Shown here piece after piece: positions 35,880 to 45,581 of a stretch of 64,000 nt of DNA. The notes under the pieces were generated by a model, which was not told the DNA's origin, did not search any database, and saw nothing but the letters and a program-made list of their open reading frames with translations. Source of the stretch: Eudorina sp. 2006-703-Eu-15 (Eukaryota; Chlorophyta; Chlorophyceae; Chlamydomonadales; Volvocaceae). Numbering within the stretch: the stretch's first letter is position 1; each line of letters opens with the position of its first letter. Location: positions 744,001 to 808,000 of the forward strand of contig BDSI01000021.1 in NCBI GenBank assembly GCA_003117195.1, written 5' to 3'. Position numbers and translations under genes: made by a program.

Positions 35880-38431
35880 CGTTACATATCTGCCGGGCCG
35901 ACGCTGGCCGGGGGCGCTAACCCGCCCCATACGGGAGACCGCCGAAGCACTCTCCCCCGGATAGGGGGGAAAGGGGCGTAAGGGGCCTCTGTCCCCTCGC
36001 TCTCAACCAAGGGCGCGCGCCCGATCCCTGGGGATCGGTGACAGCTGTGCCCCCTCAAGGGATTGGGCGGAAGCCCATCCCGGGCGGTCTGCGCCTCGCA
36101 GTCCGCTGTTCAACCTCCTCAAGTCCTTGCAGCACCCAGGATGTGTGTTTAGAATTGCAACCCGCCCGCCCGCCCGATCCCAGGTATCAATATACTTACC
36201 ATAGAACCTGCGAGGAAAAAACTTACCATATGCAGGCGCGCGGACAAGGCAGCCGCGCCACCACCGCAAGGAAAATCATACCGCAAATACTAGATACGGA
36301 GACGCACGACGCACGCAAACGGATTTTTTACCGACCTGTGAAATGTATGACGAATAAATGGTGATGGCCCCCACGGAAGCAGCGTCGGTCGTCCATCATG
36401 CGGGAACGCGGAAGGAAGCAAGTTGTGAGGCAAAGTGGAAGGGAGCAAGAAAGAATACAGTAACTAAACAAGGTGAAAGCAACCAGGATGAAAGCAAACA
36501 GGTTACTATGGTGGTGGCGCGGCTACGGATGAGAAGCGGGGAAGGAGGGATTTGTAGGCAGTGACGCGTACGAACGCGGCAGGGATGCCGTACGGTAGGG
36601 TACGGAAGGGACGCCAGTGTACTATCGGCCGGTGGGGTAATGACATATGTGCGGACAATGCGGGTGTGATCCGGGTAGCGGGCCAGAGGAAAGGTTGGCT
36701 CCCCACCGATCCCGGTCACGGACGGGATGCCCGTATGCATGCGGGGCACCGGTCCAAGCGTTGTGGGTGGGGTTGGAAAGGCCGGCAAAGTGGGAGAGGT
36801 GGGGGAGGCGATGGAGTGCGTTGCGGGGTTCAGCCGGTGGGTGGGCGAATGTAGATATGGCCGTGGAAAATGGCCGAGTTGACTGCCCGGCATCATGTGA
36901 TACCCCGCGGAAGGGTGTGTGTGTGTGCGTGTGATGCCGGATGCGGGAGCTGGCTCGGACTGATTCTCGGATTCTCTCGACACGCGAAGAGCTGGGTTAT
37001 ATAGAAAAGAGACCCGCCCGACCCAAATCATGCAGCGAACGGCATGGTCAGGGATGCGAGGCGGTCGGGCCGCTTCCAGGAGCAGGTGGGCTTCCCTCCG
37101 GATGTGCTCTGGGATGGGCAGGAGGCCTGGGGCGCCTGGGGAGCGGCAGGAGGCGCATCGGGCCTGAGTGGGGAATGGCGGTCGGGAAAGCCATGGGTGG
37201 CTGCTGTCGCCACCCAGTCTGTATCGTACCCTGAGGTAGCCAGTGGCGACTACGTGGCTCCCCTTGCGCGCAGTTGAGCGCAACCGCCAGGTGGCAGCCA
37301 GGTGGCAGCCAGATAGCTGCCAGGTGGCAGCTCCAAGCGGAAAGTTTACGTTCAGCTGATGGCATCACGGGTGTTTTTAGGGCGCAGCGCGCTTCCAAAC
37401 CGGCCCTGGCATGGCATGTGTGTTGTGCTCCGACGCGGCAAGCGAGTTGGCAAGAGAGAAAAGGCGCCGGCAAGCCAGGGATGCGACATTGCGCTATTCC
37501 CAGTAACCCGATTCGCAGGGCCGCAAGTGACGCGCAACCGGGGGTTTTGCACCCACCCCGCGGCCCCACCGCGGCGGCCCCGCCCTGCAGGCGCAGCAGC
37601 GCGTGCAGGAGGCGGCCGCTCGCGAGGCGGCCGCCAACCAGAAGGTGCTGGCGCGCGACGTGGAGATCGGGCAGCTCAAGGGCGAGATAGCCATGCTCAA
37701 GACACAGGTCCGGTGCCGCGGGTGCGCGTGTGCCATAGGAAGGGGCCGCGGCGCGCAGGGGTCATCAGTCACAAGTTGGCCGACGACAAAAACCTTAGCA
37801 GGGCAGGGCCTGGAATCCTATCCCCATGTGTAACAACACAGAAGTTGGTCAGGGGGAGATCCGACAGGTGGCGTGCCTTGTTGCGGCACCTGGGCGTGTC
37901 AAGGGCTGATTTGGGTCGGATTGCGTTACGTCAGCCGCGGCCCCTCCTTCCGGAGTTAGGGTGGTTGTCCGTTGTCAGTTGTCCGGCAGGACGGTCTTGA
38001 AGAAGGACGGGCGCACCGCCTGGGGTCACCCTGCGCCCGTCCATGCACTTGCCGGGTTGTTGCATGGGTACATACAACAGAACGGTCCCCGGTCGTTCCT
38101 CGCGTCAGAAAGGGGGGCCGGTAGCCGGTAGCCTGTGCGACCGAGCCTGGGTAGAGCCCCTCACCAATCGCAAAGTATCTGTCGCTGTGCCTGGGCTGTG
38201 TTCACTTTATCCACATCGCACTGTGACGTTGACCAGGGCGCGGCGCAACTGGAGCGGCAGAGTGTGGCGCACAAGGCCAGGATAACGGAGATGGAGGCTT
38301 CCCTGCAGCGACTCAAGGACGCGCTCCTGGAGAAGGAGCGCGGTGAGCGGGAGCTGCTGCGGAAAAAGGAGAACGGCCCGACAGGGAGCCGGCGGCCAGG
38401 GGGCGGGGACGGCTTCCTGGACGATCTGTGA
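33815..38431 (+). CDS. La-type RRM protein with C-terminal coiled coil (about 328 aa)
   Basis: Exons 33815-33865, 34001-34062, 34564-35125, 37591-37707 and 38237-38431 stay in phase to TGA. Residues about 14-100 match the RRM of La proteins: RTIYAKPFPKSTTDEHVRDL, FGAYGSIRRVKLRRE, FRGSVYVEF (RNP1-like) and LQVMMKADYERKRA (the LLxMxKxDYxxKKN-type end of La RRM1). Then follow Gly/Ser, Pro and Gln runs (110-210). A long heptad-rich helix (about 215-310) is built from the last three exons (SLEESLRKVREDHQRLYQRLEE, AQQRVQEAAAREAAANQK, ASLQRLKDALLEKERGERE). The gene ends GDGFLDDL. The usual N-terminal La motif was not found upstream, so the start is uncertain. The intron 35126-37590 is 2.5 kb and packed with repeats. 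Confidence 0.72.
35207..35351. repeat. Two (TG)n tracts in the La-RRM intron
   Basis: TG tracts at 35207-35232 and 35327-35351, each next to sequence of the GCAGGCAGAGCAGGAGTGCG or TTTAGAAATGCAACCCGCCC type. Confidence 0.85.
35340..35720. repeat. Intron repeat unit of about 380 bp, copy 1
   Basis: Ordered blocks shared with 36140-36530: TTTAGAAATGCAACCCGCCC, ATATACTTACCATA, ACAAGGCAGCCGCGCCACCA, ACCGACCT, AAAGCAAAC and CTATGGTGGTGGCGCGGC. Confidence 0.75.
35803..35876. repeat. (TG)37 microsatellite
   Basis: The longest dinucleotide run in the window. It directly precedes the 35860-35963 element. Confidence 0.95.
35860..35963. repeat. Dispersed (TG)n-linked element, copy 2
   Basis: Same 95-bp body as at 21350-21461, again downstream of a TG tract and again inside an intron, this time of the La-RRM gene. 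Confidence 0.85.
36140..36530. repeat. Intron repeat unit of about 380 bp, copy 2
   Basis: Diverged partner of 35340-35720 with the same block order, including ACAAGGCAGCCGCGCCACCA and CTATGGTGGTGGCGCGGC. Confidence 0.75.
37000..37030 (+). repeat. Dispersed GTTTAG-CCCGCCCGACCC element
   Basis: TATATAGAAAAGAGACCCGC then CCGACCCAAAT. Single copy in the La-RRM intron. Confidence 0.65.
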
Positions 38432-40777
38432 GCGCGCGCCCCTCGTGACCTGCCGCTGCGGCTGAGATCAAGCACTGCGGGGGCGCGGCGACGCGTCCGT
38501 ACTGCCGTACAGCGTCTGTTGTACGATCCGTTCCAGGTGTCAAGTCCATCCCGCGACAATGGCCTTCAGTGCTGTAGATACTGCGGGGCGGGGTGCGGAT
38601 TCGCGAGCGGCGCCAGCTTGCGGGCTCCTCCCGGGCCGCACTGCCTGCCAAGCTGTCCTGGGGCCGCGTGAAGCTGCGCGCGCAGGCGTTAGATCGGTCA
38701 GCGCCTGACGCTTTTTGGCCTGCGCGGAGTAGTCCTAATTGTGGCACAGTCACACTTGTTCAGCGCCCCTGACAGAGTTCCTTTCGCGCGTGTGTGTGCC
38801 CCCGGGACCGCTGGTTTCTCCATCTTCAGCGTCCTAACGCCGGCTGGGTCGGGCCGCGCGCGCGCGCGCTCAGCGCAGCTGTCCTCCCTCAACCGGCATG
38901 CCTGCCCCTGGCCGCCTCTCAGCTGTAACCCAAACCCAGGTGAACCCGTTCGGCGCGCGCGCGCCTGCCGGGTGCGCTGTCACCAGCACGACGCATTCCC
39001 TACGCGAGTCCGTTCGCACGCACGCTCTCGCCGCACCGTGCGCGCTCAACAACGTACGATGTCTCGCCTCCACACTGTCGGCTCCCGGGACACGGGGCTT
39101 GGTTGGCTCGTACGGCAGGGCATGCCGTACACCCTTTCCCATGGACGATACCCGATCCCCGAATGCATGCTGCGCGGCTGGGCGGCCCGGCGAAGCGGCC
39201 TTCTTGAGTTGGCTGCTGCTGCTGCTGCTGCTGCTATGCCGCTGCGTGCATGTATGCGTACTTGGGTTATCCGTCAGTACAACGGTGCCCCGGATGATGG
39301 ACTGGTGGCTCAAGACCAGATATGACAGCTGCTGGGCTGGGCCGCAAGGCGCATGCATGCTTGATTAGCGGCGGACGGTTGGTTGTGTTTGTTGGACTCG
39401 GACCCATGGAACGTGTACGGGTAGGAGGCCTGCAGGCACGGTGCAGTTGGCAGGTGATTGTGTCTTATGCGTGCCGCATACGGTATTCTGACCGTGAGGG
39501 CCGTGCAGCGGCCGGGCAGGTGGTGCTATGGGGCGATGCGGCGCTTGTTTGGGTTCTGGAACATTCGCTGCCTCCGGCCGCTGTCCAGCACGCGCGGAGC
39601 GCGTTTTCATCGTCGCCGACTGCGTCCGTGTTGCCGTGTCTCGTACAGGACCGCTTGTGGCGCAGCGCGGCGCGCCTGAACTGCGAGAGGCCGTTGCAGC
39701 AGCGGCGGCAGCAACGTCCGTTCAAAAACGCCCACCATGTCGCGCTTCGCCCTTAAAACGGTGAAATTAGTAAGCGCAGTCAAGAGGCGCAGTCAAGAGG
39801 CGCAGTCGACAACTCGGCATGCATTGCATGCATCACGTCGCCGTCCGGATAGAGACAAATAGCCACAGTCGCCTCGCCTCGGGTCACCTGGGGCCTGCCT
39901 GTTACCCAAAGCCGCGAGAGGCCGGGACGGACCGAGGACAGCCCGCCGCTGGCGTCCAGGCTGGTCATGATCGGCCCCCTAAGGCCTCTACGTTGCCACC
40001 GATTGCACTGCCTAAGAGTCCTGTGCCTCGATGGTACGTACAACGCATCGAGGCATCATGCCGGCATGTCTGCATCGCCGCGTGCCGCGGCGCGCGCGAA
40101 GTGCACCAGGTCTGGCCCCATGCAGACCAGACGCTCGCGCGCGCGCGCCAGACTGAGTCGCGATGTCCCCCTGCCCCTGCAGTGCGAGCCGCTGCGGTCA
40201 TCGGCCCGACGCATCCGCTCCAGCGTCTGCGCCCAACCACCACCACCACCACCAGCCCCGCCGCTCCGCCTGCATGCCGCCCAGCACCACGCCACACCGA
40301 GACCTGCAACTGCTCGCGCGGCCCTCGTTGCCAAATCAGGCCCACGTACTCACAGCACCGCACTGTGCTGCTCGTCGACGTCCGGTTGCGGGCAGGGTGG
40401 GTTCCACACGCGCCGCACGATGTAAAGCGCCGACTGGGGGCGGGCGGGCAGCATGCCTGGTTCGATTGCCCGCGGGGCTGCCGCCTCGCGCAACGCTGCA
40501 GAGGCGCCCCTGAAACGTCCCGTCCGCCAGGACATGTTTGTCCGACTCTGAAGTGAGACCTGGGCCGATGGCGAGGCTGCTCCTCCGGCAGCTCCGCCAG
40601 TATACACTGGCAGCTCCCCCAGCTCGCCGGTCTAGACCCCCGGCCGGCGAGGAGCATCCCGCATTCCCACTCCAGCATCCCCCTGACCCAGGGCCCGTGC
40701 AACGAGAGGGCAGGCCCCCCGGTGCCTTCCCCCTCCCCTGGATCGCTTTGCTTCGCGGCCGTCCCCGCGGCACCGCT
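38432..40777. other. Convergent 3' spacer between La-RRM and ispE; no gene seen
   Basis: Both flanking genes end here. Open frames on both strands are Arg/Ala/Pro-rich shadows without domains. A TGTAA lies at 38924. It also contains two GTACGGCA octamers near 39110-39130 and CA-poor, GC-rich sequence. Confidence 0.5.
38924..38928 (+). terminator. TGTAA poly(A)-signal candidate for the La-RRM gene
   Basis: First TGTAA noticed after the La-RRM stop, about 490 bp downstream. This is a typical volvocine 3' UTR length. Confidence 0.4.
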
Positions 40778-43700
40778 TCAAGGGGCGGTCCATAGACCGC
40801 TGGGGGAGTACCAGCTGTTCGGCTGCCGCGTGATCAGCCGCGCAGGGGAAATGAACAGGTCCTGCGCAGGGGGGCAACCAGGGCAACACGTTAAGAGCCA
40901 CCCGGCGAAGTACGGCCTTGACGCCGTGTGGTGTACTTCTTGACGCCCTGCCCTGCCCTTCACACACGCGCACCCCGCGAATATCCCAGTCGGCACTTGA
41001 GATATTGCCGAGCGACCCGTGGGTCGGTGCCGCCCCTCGTGTCCCCTACGGTACCAATGAGCCCTGAGTCCTGTCCTCCTCCCGGGTCGAGGTGTGTAAC
41101 AACGGCGGACTCAAGTCCCTGCAATAGACCCTCTCTCGAGAAGCCTCTGGCTGCCGCGCCGTGTTGCAAGGTGGTGCCGCGCTGCCGCGCACTTTGCACT
41201 GAGTACGACTGTACGACGTCACGCCGCCCAGCCTAGGACCGGTCGGCACACGGGGCCCCTTGATTTGGGGCCGTGAGGGCGCTGTCGCGATGAGCCCGGT
41301 GCCGCGCACCTTGTACTGTTCGTCATCCCGTAGGAAGGCCGGCACGTCGTCAGCGCCGAAGCACACGATGGTTGAGCCGCTGCCTGTCATAAAGACGGAG
41401 CGGAACTTGCCGCTGTCGATCAGCCGCTGCTTCAAGGCCGCCAGCTCCGGCAGGCTAGGGGTTGGATTGGATCGGATTGGTTGGGTTGGGTTGGATCGGA
41501 TTGGATTGGATTGGATGTTGTGAGGATAAGGAGCGGCCACGAGGGGTCCAGCACACCAAACCGCAGCTCAAGCGCGCCGTTACCGCTTACCGGGCGTGCG
41601 GGTTGCAGGTCCGGACAGCCAAACCGCCGGGGGGAAGCGCCGAAGCGTCGCCGACCTAACCCGACGGCGGCGGCGGCGGACCCCTTCCCCCGGTGGAGCG
41701 CCGGTACACCGCCGGCCAGGTGGCACGTCACGGCACCAACTGGGCGTCCAGATGGACGGCAATGGCCTGGTGGTCATGATTCGTTTCTGCGCGCGATAAA
41801 AGGGGCCGGGCGTTCCCGCCCCCCCTCCTCACACACACACACACACACACCTAGCCTGCCTCAGTCCTCTTTAACACACCTAGCCTGCCAGCCTGACGCG
41901 ACCCCGCGCCACCCAACGCGTACTCACTTGTCAAATGCGGGCTGCTCCAGGTCGTTGACCGCGGCGGCCTGGTCAACGCCCTTGGCCGCCGCGATGTCCG
42001 ACAGCAAGACCCGTGGGTCGGCGGTCGAGCGGCGACCCAGATCCAGCGACTTGAATATCCGCGGGGTGCTGAGGCCCACCGGCGGCTTCACCTGCGGCGT
42101 CCAAGGGGAGCGAAGCAGCAGCAGCAGCAGCAGCAGGGTGAGCGCACTGCAGCAGCAGTGCCGCGGGCGGGCGGGCATTTGAGGGTCCCACTGGTCCCAT
42201 GGGAAGACACGGGGCTTGAATCGAGTTGGACCCGCGGGTCTCCTACAGCCGGCAGGCCGGCAGGCCTCCCACAACCGGCAGGCCTGCAGACCGCGAGCGA
42301 GGTCGGGGATGACAGCCTCCGGGTTGGACCGCCCCCGGGTTGGACCGCCCCCGGCTGAGTCCCCAACCGGACGACGGAGACCGCTCGGCCGGTGGAGCAT
42401 CAGAAGGCCGAGCGCCGGCGCTCAATCCGCTCCCCGGGGTAGAGGTAGGCAGTCTTGTCGTAGCTGTCGTAGCTGTCGTAGGTGCCGCTCCCCCCGCCGT
42501 CGCGCTGCATGCTACCTGGCTCCGAAACCCGCTCCCAGACCCCACCCGGGTGCTCCCTGGTCGCTGATCCTTCGTTCCGCTTCTCTCTGTTCAATCCTCC
42601 TTCCGCTCACCCCGCTGACCTCGCCCTTGACCTCGCCTTTCCGTTGCTTCCTACCCGAATAACAGCGCTGGTCACCGCCCTGTTTCCGGAGCCTGCCCTG
42701 GTTCCGGAGCCTGTCCTGATCCGGAGCCTGTCCTGTTTCTGGAGCATGTCCTGGTTCCGGACCCTGCCCTGGTTCCGGAGCCTGTCCTGATCCGGAGCCT
42801 GTCCTGTTTCTGGAGCCTGTCCTGGTTCCGGAGCCTGTCCTGGTTCGGGAGCCTGTCCTGTTTCCGGAGCCTGTCCTGATCCGGAGCCTGTCCTGTTTCT
42901 GGAGCCTGTCCTGGTTCCGGAGCCTGTCCTGGTTCCGGAGCCTGCCCTGGTTCCGGAGCCCTGTCCTGATCCGGAGCCTGTCCTGTTTCTGGAGCCTGTC
43001 CTGGTTCCGGAGCCTGTCCTGGTTCCGGACCCTGCCCTGGTTCCGGAGCCTGTCCTGATCCGGAGCCTGTCCTGTTTCTGGAACCTGTCCTGGTTCCGGA
43101 GCCTGTCCTGGTTCCGGAGCCTGCCCTGGTTCCGGAGCCTGTCCTGATCCGGAGCCTGTCCTGTTTCTGGAGCCTGTCCTGGTTCCGGAGCCTGTCCTGG
43201 TTCCGCTAGTTGTTTCCTCTCTGCTTGGATATCGGGCCCCTCCAGCCCGCTTCGTCTGCCCGCTCCACAGCCGCCCCCCTCCACGCGTTCCCTGCCCCAC
43301 CAGCAGGGAGCATCCGCAACTGCACTGCATCTGTACTGCACCTGTACTGCACCTGTAGCGCCGGTCTCCACGGTGTCGGGAGCTCAGCCGCCCCCCTCCC
43401 CGCCCCTCCCCGCCCTGCCCCGCCCCTCCCCGCCTACCAGCAGCATCGGCGTGTCCAGGGGCACCGGCGGCGGCACATCCTCCACCACCTCGCCCCGTCC
43501 AGTGCAGTACGCGGCCCCGTTGGAGAAGAACACCGAGATGTCGGACCCGATCTCGCCGCTCCACTCCAAGAGGTCTTCATTGCTGGCGGGGCTGCCCAAC
43601 AGGCTGTTGGCAGCGTAGAGCGTGGTGGCGGCGTTGCCGCTGCCGCCGCCCAGCCCCGCGCCGTGCGGCACGCGCTTGACGAGCTTGACGTGGTAGTACA

Positions 43701-45148
43701 TGGTCTGAAGGGTCTTTCGACGGTACAGGTTCAGGGCCTGAGGAGGGCGGGCGGGCGAGAGAGCATGGCGGGGCAAAGGGGGCCATGGGAGGCCATGGGA
43801 GGTCATGGGAGGCCATGGGAGGGCCGTGCCGTGCAGGAGAGCACGCGGAAGGGAAAACCCCAATTTAAGCATGGGGCGTGCAGGGGCCGGGGGACGGCAG
43901 TCGGAAGTCGGCCGTTGGGACGAGCGCGTCAGGATGGGGTCAAGCCAGCATCTGCCCGCTCCAAAACCCCCTCCACGGCGCGGCCAGGCGTGCGGTGTCT
44001 CGGCAGCGGCCCGCCGCCCCAGTCCCGTCCGGGGCTGCAACGGGCGGCGCAGCCACGTCCCCCGCTACACGCGCCTCCACCCTCCGTCCTCCGGTCCCCG
44101 CTACACACCCCTGCACCCTCCTCTCCTCCGCCCTCCCTCTCCTCCTGCCCCCACCTTGATGACCAGGTTGGAGTCGTCCGAGGGGATGGTGGGGTCCGAG
44201 CACTCCAGGGTGTCCGCGGTTGCGTACGGCAGGGTGGTGAACTCCATGTGGTCCCCCAGGTCGATCACCTGGAGGCGGAGGGAAGGGGAGGCCGGGGAGG
44301 GGCGGGAGGATACATATATCGGGAGGAACTCAAACACTGAAGAGGGCGAACAAGGAACTGGGCCCAGGTTGCCCAGGAGGTCACGGCAGGGTGGTCCTGG
44401 GGCCTGTACTTCTTAAATCGGCGAGTCGACGGGCCCCCAGGTCGGCCCCCCAGGTCGGCCCCCCAGGTCGGCCCCCCAGGTCGGCCCCGTACATCTCCTG
44501 GGGCCCGCCTCCACCGGGCAGCCCGACACGCTCCAGCACAGCAGCGCCCAACTGCTGAGCTGACGGTGCGCGCGCCGGCATCCCCCGGCCACCGGCTGGC
44601 TGGCCCATTCTTAAAAGCCCCACAGGCGCATGTGGTCGGGGAGACACCCGTCCCGGAGGCACGGGCACGCCGCACCGCCCCCATATGTGAGTCAACAACG
44701 GAGTCTGCCAGCCAGCCGTGATCCGTTGGCTTTTGGGGAGGGAGCCACGAGCCGCTGGACGCGGTCGGGGCATTTGGTTACCGACCCAATCGTGACGTGG
44801 ATGCACGCGCTGACGTACTTACGTGAAACAGGGACGCCAGGTCATGATATCCGTCCTCGCGCCGCCGCACAACCCGCAGGAAGAGGTTGATCTGTGGCCA
44901 GGCGGTGAGGGCGGAGCGCGGGGCCACTGGGGTCAGCAGGGACCAGCGGAGCATGATTGGCAGTGCTGGTGCCAGCCATCGCATTCGCTCACCTTTGATG
45001 GGGAGAACAATTTTATGGTGTTCGGACGAGCGTTTGCGAACACAGCGACGCAAGAGCGACGCGTCGTTGGCGCAGCGCCGCGAGCAAGCCGAGCGCGACG
45101 CGGCGGTTTTTCGCCGATTGAGGCTGGCAGGGGCGCCCGGTGCAGCAT
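40778..45148 (-). CDS. ispE: 4-diphosphocytidyl-2-C-methyl-D-erythritol kinase, plastid (343 aa)
   Basis: IspE (CMK) phosphorylates CDP-methylerythritol with ATP, the fourth step of the plastid MEP isoprenoid pathway. Seven minus-strand exons: 45148-44993, 44891-44823, 44268-44155, 43737-43438, 42091-41928, 41454-41310, 40861-40778, in phase throughout. Residues 1-43 are an Arg/Ala-rich transit peptide. The GHMP-kinase signatures follow: NTIKLFSPSK-INLFLRVV (substrate Lys about 52), DGYHDLASLFHVIDLGD, the ATP loop VPHGAGLGGGSGNAA (about 136-150), IGSDISVFF with the catalytic Asp at about 179, and MTGSGSTIVC near the C-terminus. The ATP loop reads SGN where most family members have SSN. Intron 4 carries a 520-bp minisatellite. 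Confidence 0.93.
41459..41519. repeat. (GGATT/GGTTG)n repeat in ispE intron 5
   Basis: Imperfect GGATT, GGTTG and GGATC pentamers, immediately upstream on the minus strand of the acceptor used by the exon at 41454. Confidence 0.85.
42115..42137. repeat. (CAG)n in ispE intron 4
   Basis: Seven CAG units, about 25 bp upstream (minus strand) of the acceptor at 42091. Confidence 0.85.
42687..43206. repeat. 19-bp minisatellite in ispE intron 4 with higher-order structure
   Basis: Unit GGTTCCGGAGCCTGTCCTG alternates with GATCCGGAGCCTGTCCTG and TTTCTGGAGCCTGTCCTG in a repeating order of about 95-130 bp, for roughly 27 units. Minus-strand frames across it give spurious RNQDRL repeats. Confidence 0.95.
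44416..44490. repeat. 15-bp tandem repeat, unit GGTCGGCCCCCCA
   Basis: Four to five units of CCCCCAGGTCGGCC in the ispE intron between exons 2 and 3. Confidence 0.85.
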
Positions 45149-45581
45149 CCTTCGGCAATTGCTGTCAGGTCAATATTCAAAGGAACTATATGTTGTGAGC
45201 TGGAGAATCTTCCGCGATCAGGATGAACACAAAATTCCTTGCCTGACACTAAGGCATTCAGGATGGTGTGTCACCAATGACGTATAATAATCTGTCAAAA
45301 TGCACCCGGTGGAAACAGCAACAACAAGTGAATGACAGATGCTCTGATAAGGCCCACGGAAGTTAAGCAGTCGAGTATGCTGAAGGTGTTTCATTTTCGG
45401 CCTGTAATATTATTATTAACAACCAGCGGCCAAACTTTGACGAATATTGACGAATTTGTATGGGCTAGCATTTGAGCTGCTTCTCTTGTTAACATAGCCA
45501 CAAGGAGGTCCATTCAACCAGGAATTTAAAAGCATGAGCTATGCTTGGACTTTAGGGAACCTAGGAACACGGCCATGCATC
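45149..45581. promoter_or_regulatory. Divergent promoter region shared by ispE and rbfA
   Basis: About 430 bp separate the two start codons, with AT-rich sequence (for example TAATATTATTATTAACAACC near 45406). Both genes encode plastid proteins. No specific factor site was recognised. Confidence 0.5.

Noticed and set aside
42687..43206. CRISPR-like array
   Set aside because: Units are directly adjacent without unique spacers, and the host is eukaryotic.
42512..43564. 350-codon minus-strand frame with RNQDRLRNQGR repeats
   Set aside because: It is the 19-bp minisatellite within ispE intron 4, overlapping an exon read in the wrong frame.
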